Assembly (NCBI RefSeq): GCF_030272615.1 | Contig: NC_081412.1 | Span: 340,627,370 to 340,691,369 of the forward strand | Length of the DNA stretch: 64,000 bases | Origin: Cryptomeria japonica | Taxonomy: Eukaryota; Streptophyta; Pinopsida; Cupressales; Cupressaceae | Direction: 5' to 3' | In this document: one piece after another, positions 1 to 11,917 of the stretch | How positions within the stretch are numbered: the stretch's first letter is position 1 | Layout: each line of letters begins with the position of its first letter | Position numbers and translations under genes: made by a program | Notes under the pieces: model-generated | The model's database searches: none | What the model saw: only the letters and a program-made list of their open reading frames with translations | What the model was told of the DNA's origin: nothing

Positions 1-768
1 GATCTGATGGCTATGATTGATCATGGGAAATGTGATCAAGAAGATTAAGCGGTTAGAAGATCGTTTATAAATAGGAAACTGTTGATAAACAAGGTATGCG
101 GGCAAGTGTATGCACATGGATGCTACATAGTGATTACCAAGCACAAAAGCTTGAAGACTTGTTAGAATAATAGAGTATTGATGCCTAACAGATAGACAAG
201 ATTAGTTCTATGTCTAGATTGTATTGAACAAATAGGAATCTGCTTTAGCATTTTAGATGTGAAGTTGCAGATAGATTTTTATTACTGTTATTTTGTGAAA
301 GTGACAGAAAATCTCTTAACCTAGTGGACTTAACAGTCTTATATGTAAATCCTCTAGCAAGGTGACATTCTGATTGAGTGTTTGAAATCCTTTGACAAGG
401 TCACTTCTAACAAATTGAAGATCCTAACAGATCTGAGGGAAATCCCTTAACCGGGTCACATCTAGCAATGTGTTTGTAATCTTTAACATGATTTGCTTTT
501 AACCGAGCATACTCTAGAAGAGTATATTTCTTAGTGGGTCCGAAATCCCACAATGGGTTTTCCCTATTTGGGTTTCCATGTTAAATCTGGTGTTATGAGG
601 TTTATATTGTTCATATGCTTTTGAGTTTGCATGTTTGCATGTGTGATAGTTTTTGGTTATATGACTGATATATATGTTACTGAGGTTGAATCTGATGTTT
701 TTATGGATGATTAAGTTTGTATGATTCACCCCCCCTCTCATCTTGTTGGCTATTGGATTTGTACTTAT
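1..768 (+). mobile_element. Ty1-copia LTR, 3' part, with degenerate primer binding site
   Basis: Seen: the stretch has the layout of the copia LTRs at 33494-34608, 47184-48293 and 63264-64000. It has the same pyrimidine/purine motif (TTTTCCCTA..GGGTTTCC, about 555-584) and the same C-rich end (TTCACCCCCCCTCTCA, about 724-740). It is followed at about 769-782 by AAGTATCAGAAC, a decayed form of TGGTATCAGAGC, the usual copia primer binding site complementary to initiator Met-tRNA. The left end lies outside the window. Directly after the primer site the sequence becomes a minus-strand gypsy protease, so the copia interior is missing. The exact LTR end is uncertain by several bases. Confidence 0.6.
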
Positions 769-782
769 ATTAAGTATCAGAA

Positions 783-2300
783 CTATCACTACCTTCACTC
801 CAAAACATGAAAACTCCTCAAATGGAATCCCACACTTCTCTACCAACTACTCACTGATAAAATTGTGTGAGGCTCTAGTATCAACCAAATACACATCTCT
901 CCATCCCCACAAGGTACCCTTCAATCTGAATGCATCAAACTTAGGATATCTAGAAAGAGTGGCCACAATGATATTGGCCAATGCTGATGTATCCTTATCC
1001 TCCAACTCTATTTGTGGTATTTTCTACTCATCATCACCACTATTTGAACCTATATCTACAATGTGCTCATCCTCACCATCTAAAAAAACCTCTATAAGGG
1101 GTGCCTTTCCCTTTCGAAGGCATCTGTGACCTGGTTCCCAAGGCTCCTTGCAAGTAAAACACAATTTCTTTCTTCTTAGTTCATTTCTAGACTCCTGATC
1201 AATCTTAGGAGAAGATGTGTTACCCTTCTATTATGGGAATGATTTTTGGAAGGGTTTGGAGTTCCTGGGAAAAAAATTGTTGTACTAAAATGTGGAGGGG
1301 GGAGGAGAGGTATCAAGATCTAATGTTGTTTGTATGGCCTCCTGCAAAGTCTTAGGACTCAAAGCCTTAACCAAACCTCAAAGTATCTCATGTAGACCCT
1401 CAATAAAGAGCATCACTACTCATTTGTCAGGCATATTAGGAACCATGACTGTAATGTGCTAAAACTCATTGATATAAGTTTCAACGTGTCCTGTTTGCTT
1501 TAGTAGAGTTAAGTCCCTGTAATATAATTCCACATTCTTCCTGTCGAACCTAGCAATCAATCTCTCTGTGAACTCCATGTATGAGTTAATGAGAGCATGG
1601 TTTTGAGTGACTATTCCATGGTGCCACCAATCATATGCAACACCCTGTAGGTGTAGGACAACAAATTGGATGACCTCATATTCTGGCATTGGTTTCAAGG
1701 ATAGGTAAATGTCCAACTTATGGACCTAGGTTCGTGCACTAATTTTTCCACTACCATCAAAGGAAGATAAGGTGAGTTTGTCTAAGGCTTTCTTCAGGTC
1801 ATTGTTCCACTGTTGTCTCAACCATCTATCATTGTGACCTCTCATGAAATCCCTTCGTTGCATATAGAACTGGTGTAGTGAAAAAGCATCTCTAACGTGT
1901 GCTGGAAGATGTGCCCATTCCTCACTGGCGACCATAATTGTATCTTGAAATGTTATATCATCTTATGGATCAGCCAATAGAGGTTCATCTCTAGGAGTGA
2001 ATCGAGGAATCATGGGTCTATCAAATATCCTAATCTAAGTTTTGTCTTGCCATGGCGAGAGATGCACTTCCCAGAGAAGATGGAGTCCTACTACTGCCAT
2101 GACTCCCTGCAACTGATATTGATCCATTGTGCCTTGTATGCCTATCCTTGTGGTGTCCCAAATCCATTATATCGAGTGTGTTCTGTAACCTATCAAGAGC
2201 TTGTAGGATTCTCGGATGTGCATTAGCCAAGTTCCTCATAATTTCATCAGGATCATGTCGACCCTATCTTGCTTCATGATAGGACAAAAATATGTCCTGC
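783..2300 (-). pseudogene. Broken Ty3-gypsy gag-protease (minus strand)
   Basis: One reverse-strand frame runs from about 1935 to about 786 with only in-frame stops. In order it shows a Retrotrans_gag-like capsid segment with the motif DWWHH (about 1716-1459), a zinc knuckle of the plant gypsy type CFTCKEPWEPGHRC (about 1165-1125), and an aspartic protease segment with LVDTRASHNFIS (about 895-855). The protease active site is normally DTGAS, so Gly to Arg suggests it is dead. The N-terminal part (2239-2030) is in another frame, implying a frameshift. The protease stops abruptly near 786 at the copia LTR junction. RT and integrase are absent. This is a truncated remnant; the lineage within gypsy is not assigned. 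Confidence 0.85.
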
Positions 2301-3886
2301 AAAATTTTTGGTCATCTGGTAAAATTGTTTATCTCTGGGTAAATTGGGTCTTTGTTGTCCTTTTATGGCTTAGGAATTAGGTTCTCCTTCATTTGTTAAG
2401 ATTTTATTTCTAAGCCCTGAGCGTTTTCTAATTTGTTGTTACCTTTTTGGGCCTTTTAAAATGACTTTATCTCATCGACTCATTGGCGGGGCCATGTTAT
2501 GTACCTAGGTCTTTTTTTTTTGTACCTCGGTCCTTTTAAATTTATATTTTCTCTTAAGTCTTGGTCCCCGACAAGTATCCCGCAGTCAATTTAATAACCA
2601 AAGTGTTTTGCGCTTCCTGCTAAGTATCCCCGCAATATTGTGAAGAATTTCACTGACTGCCCTATTCATTGCGGCATCGTAGGAAGCTACCATCTATCCC
2701 AGAGCCAACATGTGTCACAAGATGGATAGCCTAAACAAATGAAAAAGGGTTTTAAATATATTATTCTATCAAAAGGTTAGCGAAAATGGTTTAAAGTTCA
2801 GCCAACTAAAGTGGTATCTTTTTGCATGTGCTGAAAACAGATGAAGATGTTTTAAAAGATGATCAAAAGGTACTCAAGAGTTAGTGGCCTAAGCCAAATG
2901 GTTGCCAAGGTGGACCAACTAAATATTGCCTTGATCAGACGGTCCTCATGATCCCACGATTAGAAGGTGTAGGGGCGTTAACCACTGCGACATCACGGGA
3001 TGATGCCACATATCCATGTTGAGAGGTCAGAGCTAAGGTGGGGCCGCAAGGATGAGTTGTAAGGCAAATTGATGTGGAGTTGTCTTATTGGATGAAGGTG
3101 GGGTCATATGCCAGCTCAGAGGGTCAATGTCAGATTGACTAATGAAGACTGTTTGATTCACCAACATGGAGGAAGATCTACCGTCAAGTTTCAAATTCCT
3201 TTCAAAAGTATTTTGAGCCATTTCATCGCTTGTGCGAGCAGTAATGGCGGATGGGATGTAGGTCTACCAACAATGAGGCATTAAAGGAGCAATTTTTGCC
3301 CATTTCCAATTACTAGAGACTTTCAAACAAGAGTGGAGAGTGTTTCAAGAGCTAAAGGTGATCGTTACAAGATTTCAAAGTGCAAAATTAGGGTTCATGG
3401 TGTAAAAAACTGTAAGTCAAAACCGTAGCTTTCTCTGTTGAATTTAAAATTTTGAGCATTGGGATGGCTTTCAATTTTTATTGAAAGTGTTTTGATATGA
3501 ACAAGGGTGAGGAATTTTCAGTAGAATTTTAAAATCCTAGATATATTGTAGTAGCTGCTAGACTTTCAAAAAGTCTCTATTTCCTGTGGAATTTAAATCA
3601 GGAACCCTAGGTTTTCATAATGGCACCCCAAAGACCACACTCTGGCAGTATTGAATATCAAAAGATGAATCTCTAAGACAATTTCTTGGACCAATTAAAG
3701 TTGTCAACAAATGATAAACACCAAGGACAGAGGTTTGCACATGGACAGACCCTGGGTGAGGGTTTAGTCGACAAAGCTTACAAGATATCAGATGCAAGGG
3801 TGCCTCTGTCGGGGTTAAGCATGTTCAAGCTATAGTTTGGTCAAAGGAATCTACTAGCTCCATTTTCACAGGGATGACAATATGAT
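2301..3886. other. No recognisable gene; probable element leader or UTR
   Basis: I see no long frame and no domain. A poly-T run sits at about 2511-2521, followed by a somewhat GC-richer segment (2565-2740). A frame beginning ATGGCACCCC at about 3620 runs plus-strand towards the ORF-family copy at 3887, but has stops at about 3674, 3830 and 3872 and no detectable similarity to the N-terminus of the other copies. It may be the decayed N-terminal part of that gene. Confidence 0.5.
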
Positions 3887-6800
3887 TTGGGAAAATTTGT
3901 TGTACCTACTGTGTTCATGGATGTGGACTTGTTGAGAGAAGTTGCAGATAAGTATGACCCAATCTCAAGGGTTGTGAGGGGAAGCAAAGGAGAAGTTATG
4001 TTGATCATTTGGAGGGAGGAGTTTCAGGAATTTTTTGATTTATATGAATCTTCTGCATCCTTGGAACCTATAGATTTGGAGGAACTGAAGAAATAATATG
4101 AGAAGACAAGGTATCTAATCAGAGCAAGATTGCTCCCATCTCACTTGGCTAAGGCGATGGATACACAATATTATATTGGCCCAAGTGCTGAAGAACCTTT
4201 TCCAATTGATGCCTTTGCACATTATTTCAAAGCCACCTTTTTCACACTGTGTCAAATTTTAGGTTTCCACCTAGGAACAATAATCCCAAAAGCATATATG
4301 CACATGGGGATTTAGATTCAACACCCACATTTTGCAGTGATCTATGACTTTTCTCCATACCTTGCAGACAAGATACATGAGGGGTTCCTACAAATTAAAA
4401 AGGGTGACATTAGTAACTCATTCTACTAGTATTCCATGCTTATGTACATGATCTTTTACAAAAAAGTAGATTTCTTTGCAGAAGAAATGGAATTGAGAAG
4501 GGTGGTGGATGGAGAAAATATGCCGGTACAAGTTTGGAGCATGGATATGTCATGGAATAGAAAGGATGCGAGCTATTTAAGATTTAACAATTGCTTTTCA
4601 TCTAGGCTTAGGGCTCGGTTGATAGTAAATCTACCAAGGATTCTTATAGAATTGCATGATTTTTTGAGGCCAATAGAAAGAAGGCCATGAAGATTGAGCA
4701 TAATTGAGGGGATATCATTCCCTATTATGTGAGCACAGTTATAAGAATATATGCTTTTCATGGACATCCACATATATTGTCTTTCAATGTTCCACTCAGT
4801 TTAGGATTTGCAAAATTTATGTGGCAATTGGGCTGCATACATGAAGATGAGCTGACCAAGAGAGGTAAAGGAACCTTTTTCCCTGATTACACTATAGTCC
4901 CATATTTTGTGATTCTTAAAGGAGGATGGGTCCATTTTGAAAAGTTTCTTTCTCTTTATTGCTTGAGAGTTAGCATCAAGAGGTACAGTGACCCAGAGGG
5001 TTACATGTTTAGAAAAAGAATAAAAGGAACTCAATTGCCTCATTATTTTTATTTTCCAAAAGACTTGATCAAGAATGAGTTTGATTTGGATAAGCAAGAG
5101 GTCAGAAAAGAAAAATCGATGGCTTATAAGAAGTTTCTTGATAAAGTCAATAGATTGGACCCAAAGTATGATCCGTTGGTAAAATTTAGACCATTTTATA
5201 AGAAAATGGATTATTTGATGGAAATTTTTGATGAAGTCATGTATGACTTAATGGATGAGTTGGAGTAGTTGGAGATAACAAGCGTCCAAGAAAGAGGAGA
5301 AGAACCTCCAACATTAGCAGCCAAACAAAGGCCCCTATCAAAGCTTGCACAACAAAAGCCCCAAGTGCAGAGATCAACATCACCAGAAGAAGGGGGACTA
5401 GAGGAGATGAGACCTATTCACATGCCTTCAAGAGGGAGGGTTATTTACAGAAGAATAAGAGATGAAAGTGACAATGAAAAGGAACAAGAGGTAAAGAGGA
5501 AGGGGAAGGGGATAATGGAACAAGAAAATCCCCTTGAACCTTAGCATGGACCTCTTAAGGGGGTAATGATTATATATATTGAATCTCCACCTGAAAGAAG
5601 CCTTTCACCTCCTCCTTCACCCCCTCCATCCAAAAGGCAAAAAAATGACAAGCCTGAAGAACAACCTGCATAAGAACCAAAGGAGGAGAATGTGATCATT
5701 CTCAATAATGAAGAATTTCAGGTTGGAATCCCATCTCCACCAAGGTCATTGGATTGGGAGCTTACTCCATGGAACATAAAAGGAAAAGCCATTCAAGACA
5801 TGAGGAAGGAGACATGTGAAAAATTCCTGGAAGATGAGACATTTGTTCACAACTAAGCATTTTTACAGTTGATCTAGACAACTAAAGTTGAAGAGTATAA
5901 AAGTAGATGTGCTGAGAGGAAGGACAAAAATCCTGACAAAGGTGATGAGGAAATTGAAGAAGAAGTTAAAATTGAAATGATGAAAGAACTTAGGGCCATC
6001 ACTCGTGTAGAGGAAAGAAGAATTGTTAACCAAGCAGGGGTATTGATTCTTCTAGAATGGGATATTGTAGATGTTATAGCTTTTGATGCAATAAGGAAAT
6101 CTGAGAAGCCTTTATATAATTCAGAGGAAGAAGTTAGATTGCATTGCAAGGGTCTACCTATAGCCAAGAATATGCTACATTGGCAATATGGTTGTTAACT
6201 AGAGGGGCTAGAAGACCAGACATAGTAGACATAAACCCCAATTTGAGGGGAAGTTTGATTATAAAAAGAGCTTCAGAGACTTCAGTGGTGGAAGCAATTG
6301 ACTTAATAGTAAATGTGGCAAGGTTGGCACAGGAAACAACTAAGAGGGAAAAGGCAAATAGAGAAGAACACCAAAGAAAATATGAACATTTATTTGCAGA
6401 GGATAATAAAGTTCAACAAAAGAATATTGAATTGGAAACTACAGTTCAATTGTTTCAATAGAAGCAGTTAGAAGCCCTCCCTGATTTGCCTTCAACATCT
6501 AGAACACCTCTAGCCACTCCCACTGAAATAGCTTCTAAGTATCCAGTTGGAATTGAACTCTCTGTTCCTACATTGGAACCAGTTATTGAGGAGCCTATAT
6601 ATTCAGTTGACCCAACTAAGGATCAGATGCTTGAGAAAAGAAGGGAATTGGAGCACCAAATCAAAGACACAGAGGAAAGAGCTATCTTAAAAAAAGAAAG
6701 AGATAGTGAACACAGTTTTGAGCTATTTAAATGAGAAAATTGACAATAGGTTACACAGTATTTATTCATTATATTCTTTATTGTTTGAAGCCATAAAGAA

Positions 6801-7335
6801 TTTTGATAGGGACCAAGAGGTAGTTGCACCATTATTTGGTAAATGGGTACATAGAGCTAATGAACTAAAAATGATGTTCATGGTTTCAAGTTTCATGTTG
6901 ATAAACCTCAAGCACTTCTACCAACCTATTTGTTGGCAAAGTAATTACAAGAATTTCAGACTTTTCCAGAGAGTCTAGAGAAGAAAATCAGAGAATTGAT
7001 GAAGACTTTCAATGAATTACAAGATACATTGTTGCCTGGGATTATGGAAGAGTGGAAATGTTAAACCATTGCAATCATGGAAAGAGCAGACATAAAAGGT
7101 AATTAATTCTCAAGTAGAATTAATATGTGATAACTCTGATACAAATATGCTTGATGATAGTATGAGCAAGATTATCAATACAAGCATATTTTTTGAAACT
7201 TTTGAGAGGGAAACCAACCAAGTAGCTGTAAAATATACTCCATATAGGATGAAGGTAGATGAGGTTATGAATTTTGAATGGTCATCATAAGAAGAGTATA
7301 CTAATTGGATTAAAATGTATTTGAATAAAGAATAA
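3887..7335 (+). pseudogene. Unknown large ORF family, copy 1 (degraded)
   Basis: Not a family I can name. It is placed by similarity to 12904-16370 and 31252-33488. Shared blocks: near the start GKFVVPTVFMDVDLLREVA (compare AKLVVPDVYMDVELVSELA in copy 2), and about 4730-4860 VIRIYAFHGHPHIL...FMWQLG (compare RVYGCPQPPHIL...FIWQL). The C-terminal half (about 5270-6730) is charged, Pro/Glu/Lys rich and coiled-coil-like. Total span is about 1,150 codons. Frames shift near 4700, 6150 and 6720, with in-frame stops at about 4094, 4313 and 4427, so it is a pseudogene. No reverse transcriptase, transposase or zinc-knuckle motif is seen. The gene ends just before the LTR2 boundary at 7538, so its 3' end may be truncated. 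Confidence 0.6.
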
Positions 7336-7537
7336 GGTAAAAACAAGCAGTTAGCTACCTAGTATCAGAAATAACAACTTGGTTCCTAGTTTTGGCATTT
7401 TGCAGCATTTATTACCTTGGGAAGTGAATCTAGAACGCCATGAGCTAGCATCAGTATCATCTTCGACCGTTTCTAAGAAGGCCAAACATAAAGAATGTTT
7501 CAAGAAACAGTTAGAATATTTTGCCACTAAGGAATAT

Positions 7538-8112
7538 TGTTGTAACAAGAGTCACAAGTGGTCCTGAAGCTTGTTCGCTCTCTTTTTTTTATAAAAGGGA
7601 ATTCAGGGCCATGTAAAAGGGTCGTTTTCTAGTTTTCTAAAATTTTGGTTCTAGACGAGTCCAGTAGAAAGTCATAGGCGAAGTCAAGAATGATTTGTAA
7701 ATTTGATACAGAGCAAATAGATAGATAGCTCAATGTCAAATTTTGTGAAGTTGTTGAATCCTTGGAATGTATACTATTTTTGGCAAAGCTAGTAATTGAA
7801 TTTATAGGGAGAAAATTCAGATCTATTTCTCTCCAGTGTACAATTCTGTCATATTTTGAATGAAATAAATCAAGGGTTTATTTTCATTCAGCTCACTGTT
7901 GTGGTGTGTGTAATTTCTATTTCATTCTTTAATCTAATAAATTAATTAAGATGCTTAAATAGAATTACATATTGATAGGACTTCTGCAGGGATTTTGATA
8001 AGAAGTTTTAGGTTTGGTTATATATGAGATTTATTGTAAGGCAATAATATCTTAGATCTATATACTAGGGTAAAATTCTATCATATTTCAGTATGCGCTC
8101 TGTGAATCCAAT
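7538..8112 (-). mobile_element. LTR2, left portion (LTR split by element G)
   Basis: Homologous by eye to 11228-11917: both hold CCTGAAGCTTGTT followed by a TATAAAAAGGG-like tract and continue in parallel for over 500 bp. The sequence breaks at 8112 and resumes at 29282 after the G element; joined, it is about 757 bp with ends TGTTG...CAACA. On the minus strand a purine tract (AAAGGGAGAA) lies beside its start at 29464, which makes it a candidate 3' LTR of a minus-strand element. No second, paired LTR of the same insertion was found. The plus-strand TATA-like tract makes the orientation debatable. Confidence 0.5.
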
Positions 8113-9199
8113 TGTAAAGTGGAAAATTGGATCCTAGTGGTTCTCCACATAGGAAAGAGAAAGGAAACCACTAGGATGATTTTAACTTGGGAGATACTTT
8201 ACATTCAAAAGAGGGGTTGAATTCTCTAGATCCAAATCCTAGAGTGAATAAGGATCTGAATACTAAGTGAATTACAAGGGTGCAATGCAATTTACCATCT
8301 CTTGTAAGTAGAAGAGTTGATTTATTGACTATGAAGACAAAATGGGTGAAATAAGCAGCTACTGATTCGGGATCATGCTATAACTTTGGATCTGATATAT
8401 TTAGACTGATACGGATCTGCCCTACAAATTTGGAGAAAAGTCATTGGGACCGGGTTGAAGTTGCACCTGGTCATCCGAAAATCTGTGCATCGAAAAGGGT
8501 TTTTTCATCTTTGAAAATGAAGCCCAAACCTGCAATTACAGGTGCGCACCTGCAACCTAAACACAAAAAAGAAGGGAAGAAGGGTTGTGGATAGGGGTTT
8601 TCCTTAGTCAAACCCCGATTGATGAATTAACCTTGAAAGAAAGTAATTGCAAATGTTTAAATGTAAATAATGGAAATGTATACCTTTTAGATCTGCAATT
8701 TGTTGATGATGGTTGATTTGCTTCTTGAATGTAATCACAAGTGTTGCATGAAATGGCATGTAACATAACAAGACCCTAACACACACATGCTTACAAATGA
8801 ATATTGTAATGTTGCTCCAATGGATGAATGAAGAAGACACATGAGGGAGAAGACTTGATGGATGCTTGATGATGATAATGGAGACCTTCCACTTGTTTAC
8901 CCAATTTTTGCTTATCGTTGTATATAAAAATGTGAGGACTAAATCCCTTTTTATACTAGCCTAGGAGAATTAATTTTCATCTCATCGAAGGCCGACATAG
9001 AGAGATTCGAATCCCGAAGAGAAAACTAATTTCAAGGGCTAGATGGACCCATCATAGGGCCACCTTAAGAGGGAGGACAGGGGTGCCACACCCCTATCGT
9101 AGGGGGGACAAGGGTGCCACACCCCTGTCCTGCCCTATTTTGGGGCTTGGATAGGATCCTGAGGTGATATGAAGGTTGAAACAAGAGGAGACTCAGAAT
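8113..9199 (-). repeat. 3' LTR of G, piece 1
   Basis: Aligns colinearly with 28090 to about 29172. Piece 1 (1,087 bp) plus piece 2 (23519-23622, 104 bp) sum to 1,191 bp against 1,187 bp for the intact LTR. A TATA element on the minus strand (GTATAAAAAG) is at 8947-8956. A stretch of about 36 bp with GGGTGCCACACCCC is duplicated in tandem here (about 9070-9130), while the other LTR has one copy. Confidence 0.85.
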
Positions 9200-9283
9200 C
9201 AGGGAAAACTTTAAGAAACTGCCCCCCTCGGACAAGGTGTAAAAACCTAGCGACAGGTGTATAATTGTCAAGGAAAATATTAA

Positions 9284-9612
9284 TTTTATTGGCGAAATTT
9301 TGTGATTTACGGAGAAAAATAATAATCTCCATTGGCGAATCATTCGTGATCGCTCAAAGTTTGTGAAAAATCCTGGCGAATTGTAATGTTTTTAAAACCA
9401 AAAAAAATATTTACATGGGTGAATTGCAATGTTTTGCATTGGCGATTTCAACCTATTTTCAAATCATAAAAATAATATATTGGCGATTTCAACTTATTTC
9501 CAAACCATAAAAAAAAATATTGGCAATTTCAACCTATTTTCAAACCATAAAAAAAATATATTGGTGATTTCAACCTTTTTCCAAAACGTAAAAAAAATAT
9601 ATTGGCACTTCA
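9284..9612. repeat. Left subterminal TTGGCGA repeats of the hAT
   Basis: TTGGCGA or TGGCGAA occurs at about 9290, 9332, 9374, 9439 and 9480, with decayed copies at about 9521, 9563 and 9602. The last five sit in a tandem repeat of about 41 bp whose core is TTGGCGATTTCAACCTATTT. Clustered short motifs near the ends are typical transposase binding sites in hAT elements; that role here is inference. Confidence 0.6.
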
Positions 9613-10078
9613 ACAGTCCCCATCAAGTCATTAAAACACGTAGCACACAGTCGTCAGCCCTCTGCCTGAAAGACTGCCCATTAGAAAATCTCGCGACCTA
9701 GAGACAAGCCCTTATGACTCTATCTCCAGTTCGCAAGTTGAAAATGCTAAGCCTTCATAACCTCGAGAGCTAGCGACTGAGGGCAACTGAACTGCCACTT
9801 GCCAATTCTCGACCTCAAAATGTTAATTCCTCATCACCGCAATGACCTGGAGATAGTGGTAACTTTAACCCTTGTCATGTACTCTCCAATATAAAACTGT
9901 TTATCTTTTAACCACTAGCACTTCACTCGCAAGCTCGCGACTTGATCACGTCTTCAAACATTTAACCTCACGAGCTGGCAATAACCATAAAACTTAACCA
10001 CAAACTATCTAGTCGCTAGCTCGCGACCTAAAAAATACTAACATTAAACAAACATGAGAGATAGTGACAACTGTGGTG
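9612..10078. repeat. ~460-bp direct repeat, copy A
   Basis: Matches about 16750-17222 at high identity by eye, from AAGTCATTAAAACAC to GACAACTG, where similarity ends abruptly. The two copies lie about 7.1 kb apart and bracket the unknown segment, LTR2 copy 2 and ORF copy 2. Copy A holds only the first half of the 311-bp unit found in the array after copy B. Whether they are LTRs, duplicated hAT internal sequence or a recombination product is not resolved. Confidence 0.75.
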
Positions 10079-11227
10079 GCAAACTAATATGTACGAGGAA
10101 TGTTTAAGGCTTGGATGCCGACTCATTCCCGAGGGACTAGTTTGAAGGTTTCGCCCGAGTCGAGGTTGATTAGACAATCAAGGACAATTTTAGAGGCATA
10201 AAAGGATTGGATAGCTTTTGAGTTAGAGATGGGAGATCATGGATTTCTTTGAGAAATCAGAGGTTGCTTGTTGTCAGGGATTCTGAAGAAGAATTTGTAC
10301 AATCAAGGAGGAATAAAATCAAAACAAATTGTTCACATAAGATGAGCCTTAGTAGGATGCAGTGGATTTGATAGGCATGAATTCTAGAGTCCATAGCTGG
10401 TAGGGTGAGTTGAAAAGCACCAAAATGATGATTTTTCACGTGAATGAGCATCACCAGATGAAGTGTTCAAAATTTATAAATACAATGGGGTGGTGACTTA
10501 ATTGGTAGAAGAGAAAATAAACCTTTTTCATTTTCTGAGAGTGGTTTTTTCCTCAGAAAGGAAGATGATGTTTGAGAAGGATCGTGCATGGATTTGTTGT
10601 GTGCTCTATGATATTGGATGGGTGTTTTTGTTTGTTTGTTTTGTTTTTCCCTTTCTCCTGTGTGAGTTTGTTTATTGTCAAAGGGGTTGTGAAAGTGAGA
10701 AGGATTGCCAAAGGGGGCATGAAAGCCTTTTCTTATCAAGAAAGTCCACGCATGGAACATCCTCTACTTCTACTCTGCCACTGGATGGAAGGGGGTTCGA
10801 AGAAGGAGCCCACAAAGGAATGAAAGAAGGATTTGTTTGGGTGGGGAGTGGCAGCTAGTCATCTCTGTGATGGTATGGAAGCTGCGACCCCTCCCCAACA
10901 TATTATGTTTTCCCTTAAGCTCCTCCTTCCACTTTCTCTGATCCTGAGCATGAAGGTTGGAGCTCCTCCTCTATTTTAGGGGTGACTTTACTTCTTGCTA
11001 GGACCCAGTATCCCTTCCGTGAAGGGAAACGCTCTGTTGGACAGAACGTAACATCTCACACTCCATCCAAAGGCATCAGGGTGATAATGGCACGACTCAA
11101 GTAGTTTTGCTTCTACCAATTTTCAGTTGAAAATTTTGATTCATGGGTGCGAGCGCATGGATAAATAATATTTTTGTAACAGAATTGCATATGGCCTTTT
11201 AGGCCTAATTGCTGAGAGTAAATCTTT
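10079..11227. other. Unassigned segment with a 118-aa plus ORF
   Basis: No match to the surrounding repeats. An open frame at 10502-10858 (+) encodes 118 aa with a hydrophobic stretch rich in F, V and C near residues 35-55, then a charged tail; I recognise no domain and it may be chance. The part at 10860-11100 is GC-richer than its neighbours. It could be captured host sequence carried by the transposon, or a decayed repeat. Confidence 0.3.
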
Positions 11228-11917
11228 TGTTGACATGTGTCTCTTGGCCTGAAGCTTGTTGCTCCCTTTTCTTCTATAAAAAGGGAAATCAAGGCCATTA
11301 GAAGGATTCCTTTTTGGGGGGTCTCTTGAGGGTTCCAGAATTCTAGTACCTTTGGGGTTCCTTTCCTCGTTCTAGTAGTGAGTTTTAGGTGAAGGGAGAA
11401 AGTTGTAAAGTAATTTAAAGAGCAAATGAAAAGCATTTAGTGTCAAGCTTTGTGCAGGTTCTTGAAGGAGTTATATGTAAATTTATTTTATGACAGAAGT
11501 AATTTTATTAAATAGAAATAAAATTATGATCTATTGCTCTCTAGTGTATAATTCTATCATCTTTCAAAAGAACAAAATCAAGAGTTTTTTCATTTGTTGC
11601 ATTGTTATGGTGTATGTAATTTTTTATTTCATGCTTTGATCTAAGGGGTCGATTAAATGCTTGAGTGGAATTACATAGTGGTAGGGCTTATGCATGGATT
11701 TAGATAAGTAGTTTAGGTTGGGATTGCAGATGAGATATTGTAAGGCAATATTGTCATTGATCTTATACTATTAGAGAAAATTTTGTCACATTTTCACTTT
11801 ACATCTCTATTAGATAATGTAAAAATAAATTTCTTTTCATGTCTGTTATTGTCTGTTCTACCTATCTCATGCTCCGATTAGGTTGAGGATCACTAGAGGA
11901 CTTGCCATCCTTGAGCA
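11228..11917 (-). mobile_element. LTR2, second copy
   Basis: About 690 bp homologous to 7538-8112 joined to 29282-29463. Ends on the minus strand are TGCTC...CAACA. A purine tract GATAGGGAGAA lies beside it at 11918-11928, as expected for a polypurine tract before a 3' LTR. Similarity to the first copy continues past the tract to about 12190 (matching 29464-29730), so an internal region is shared too. No partner LTR found to the right. Confidence 0.5.

Noticed and set aside
743-1129. 128-codon plus ORF
   Set aside because: Opposite strand of the gypsy zinc knuckle and protease, whose motifs are clear on the minus strand.
10860-11100. Organelle DNA insertion
   Set aside because: The GC-richer stretch suggested it, but I could not recognise any organelle gene.
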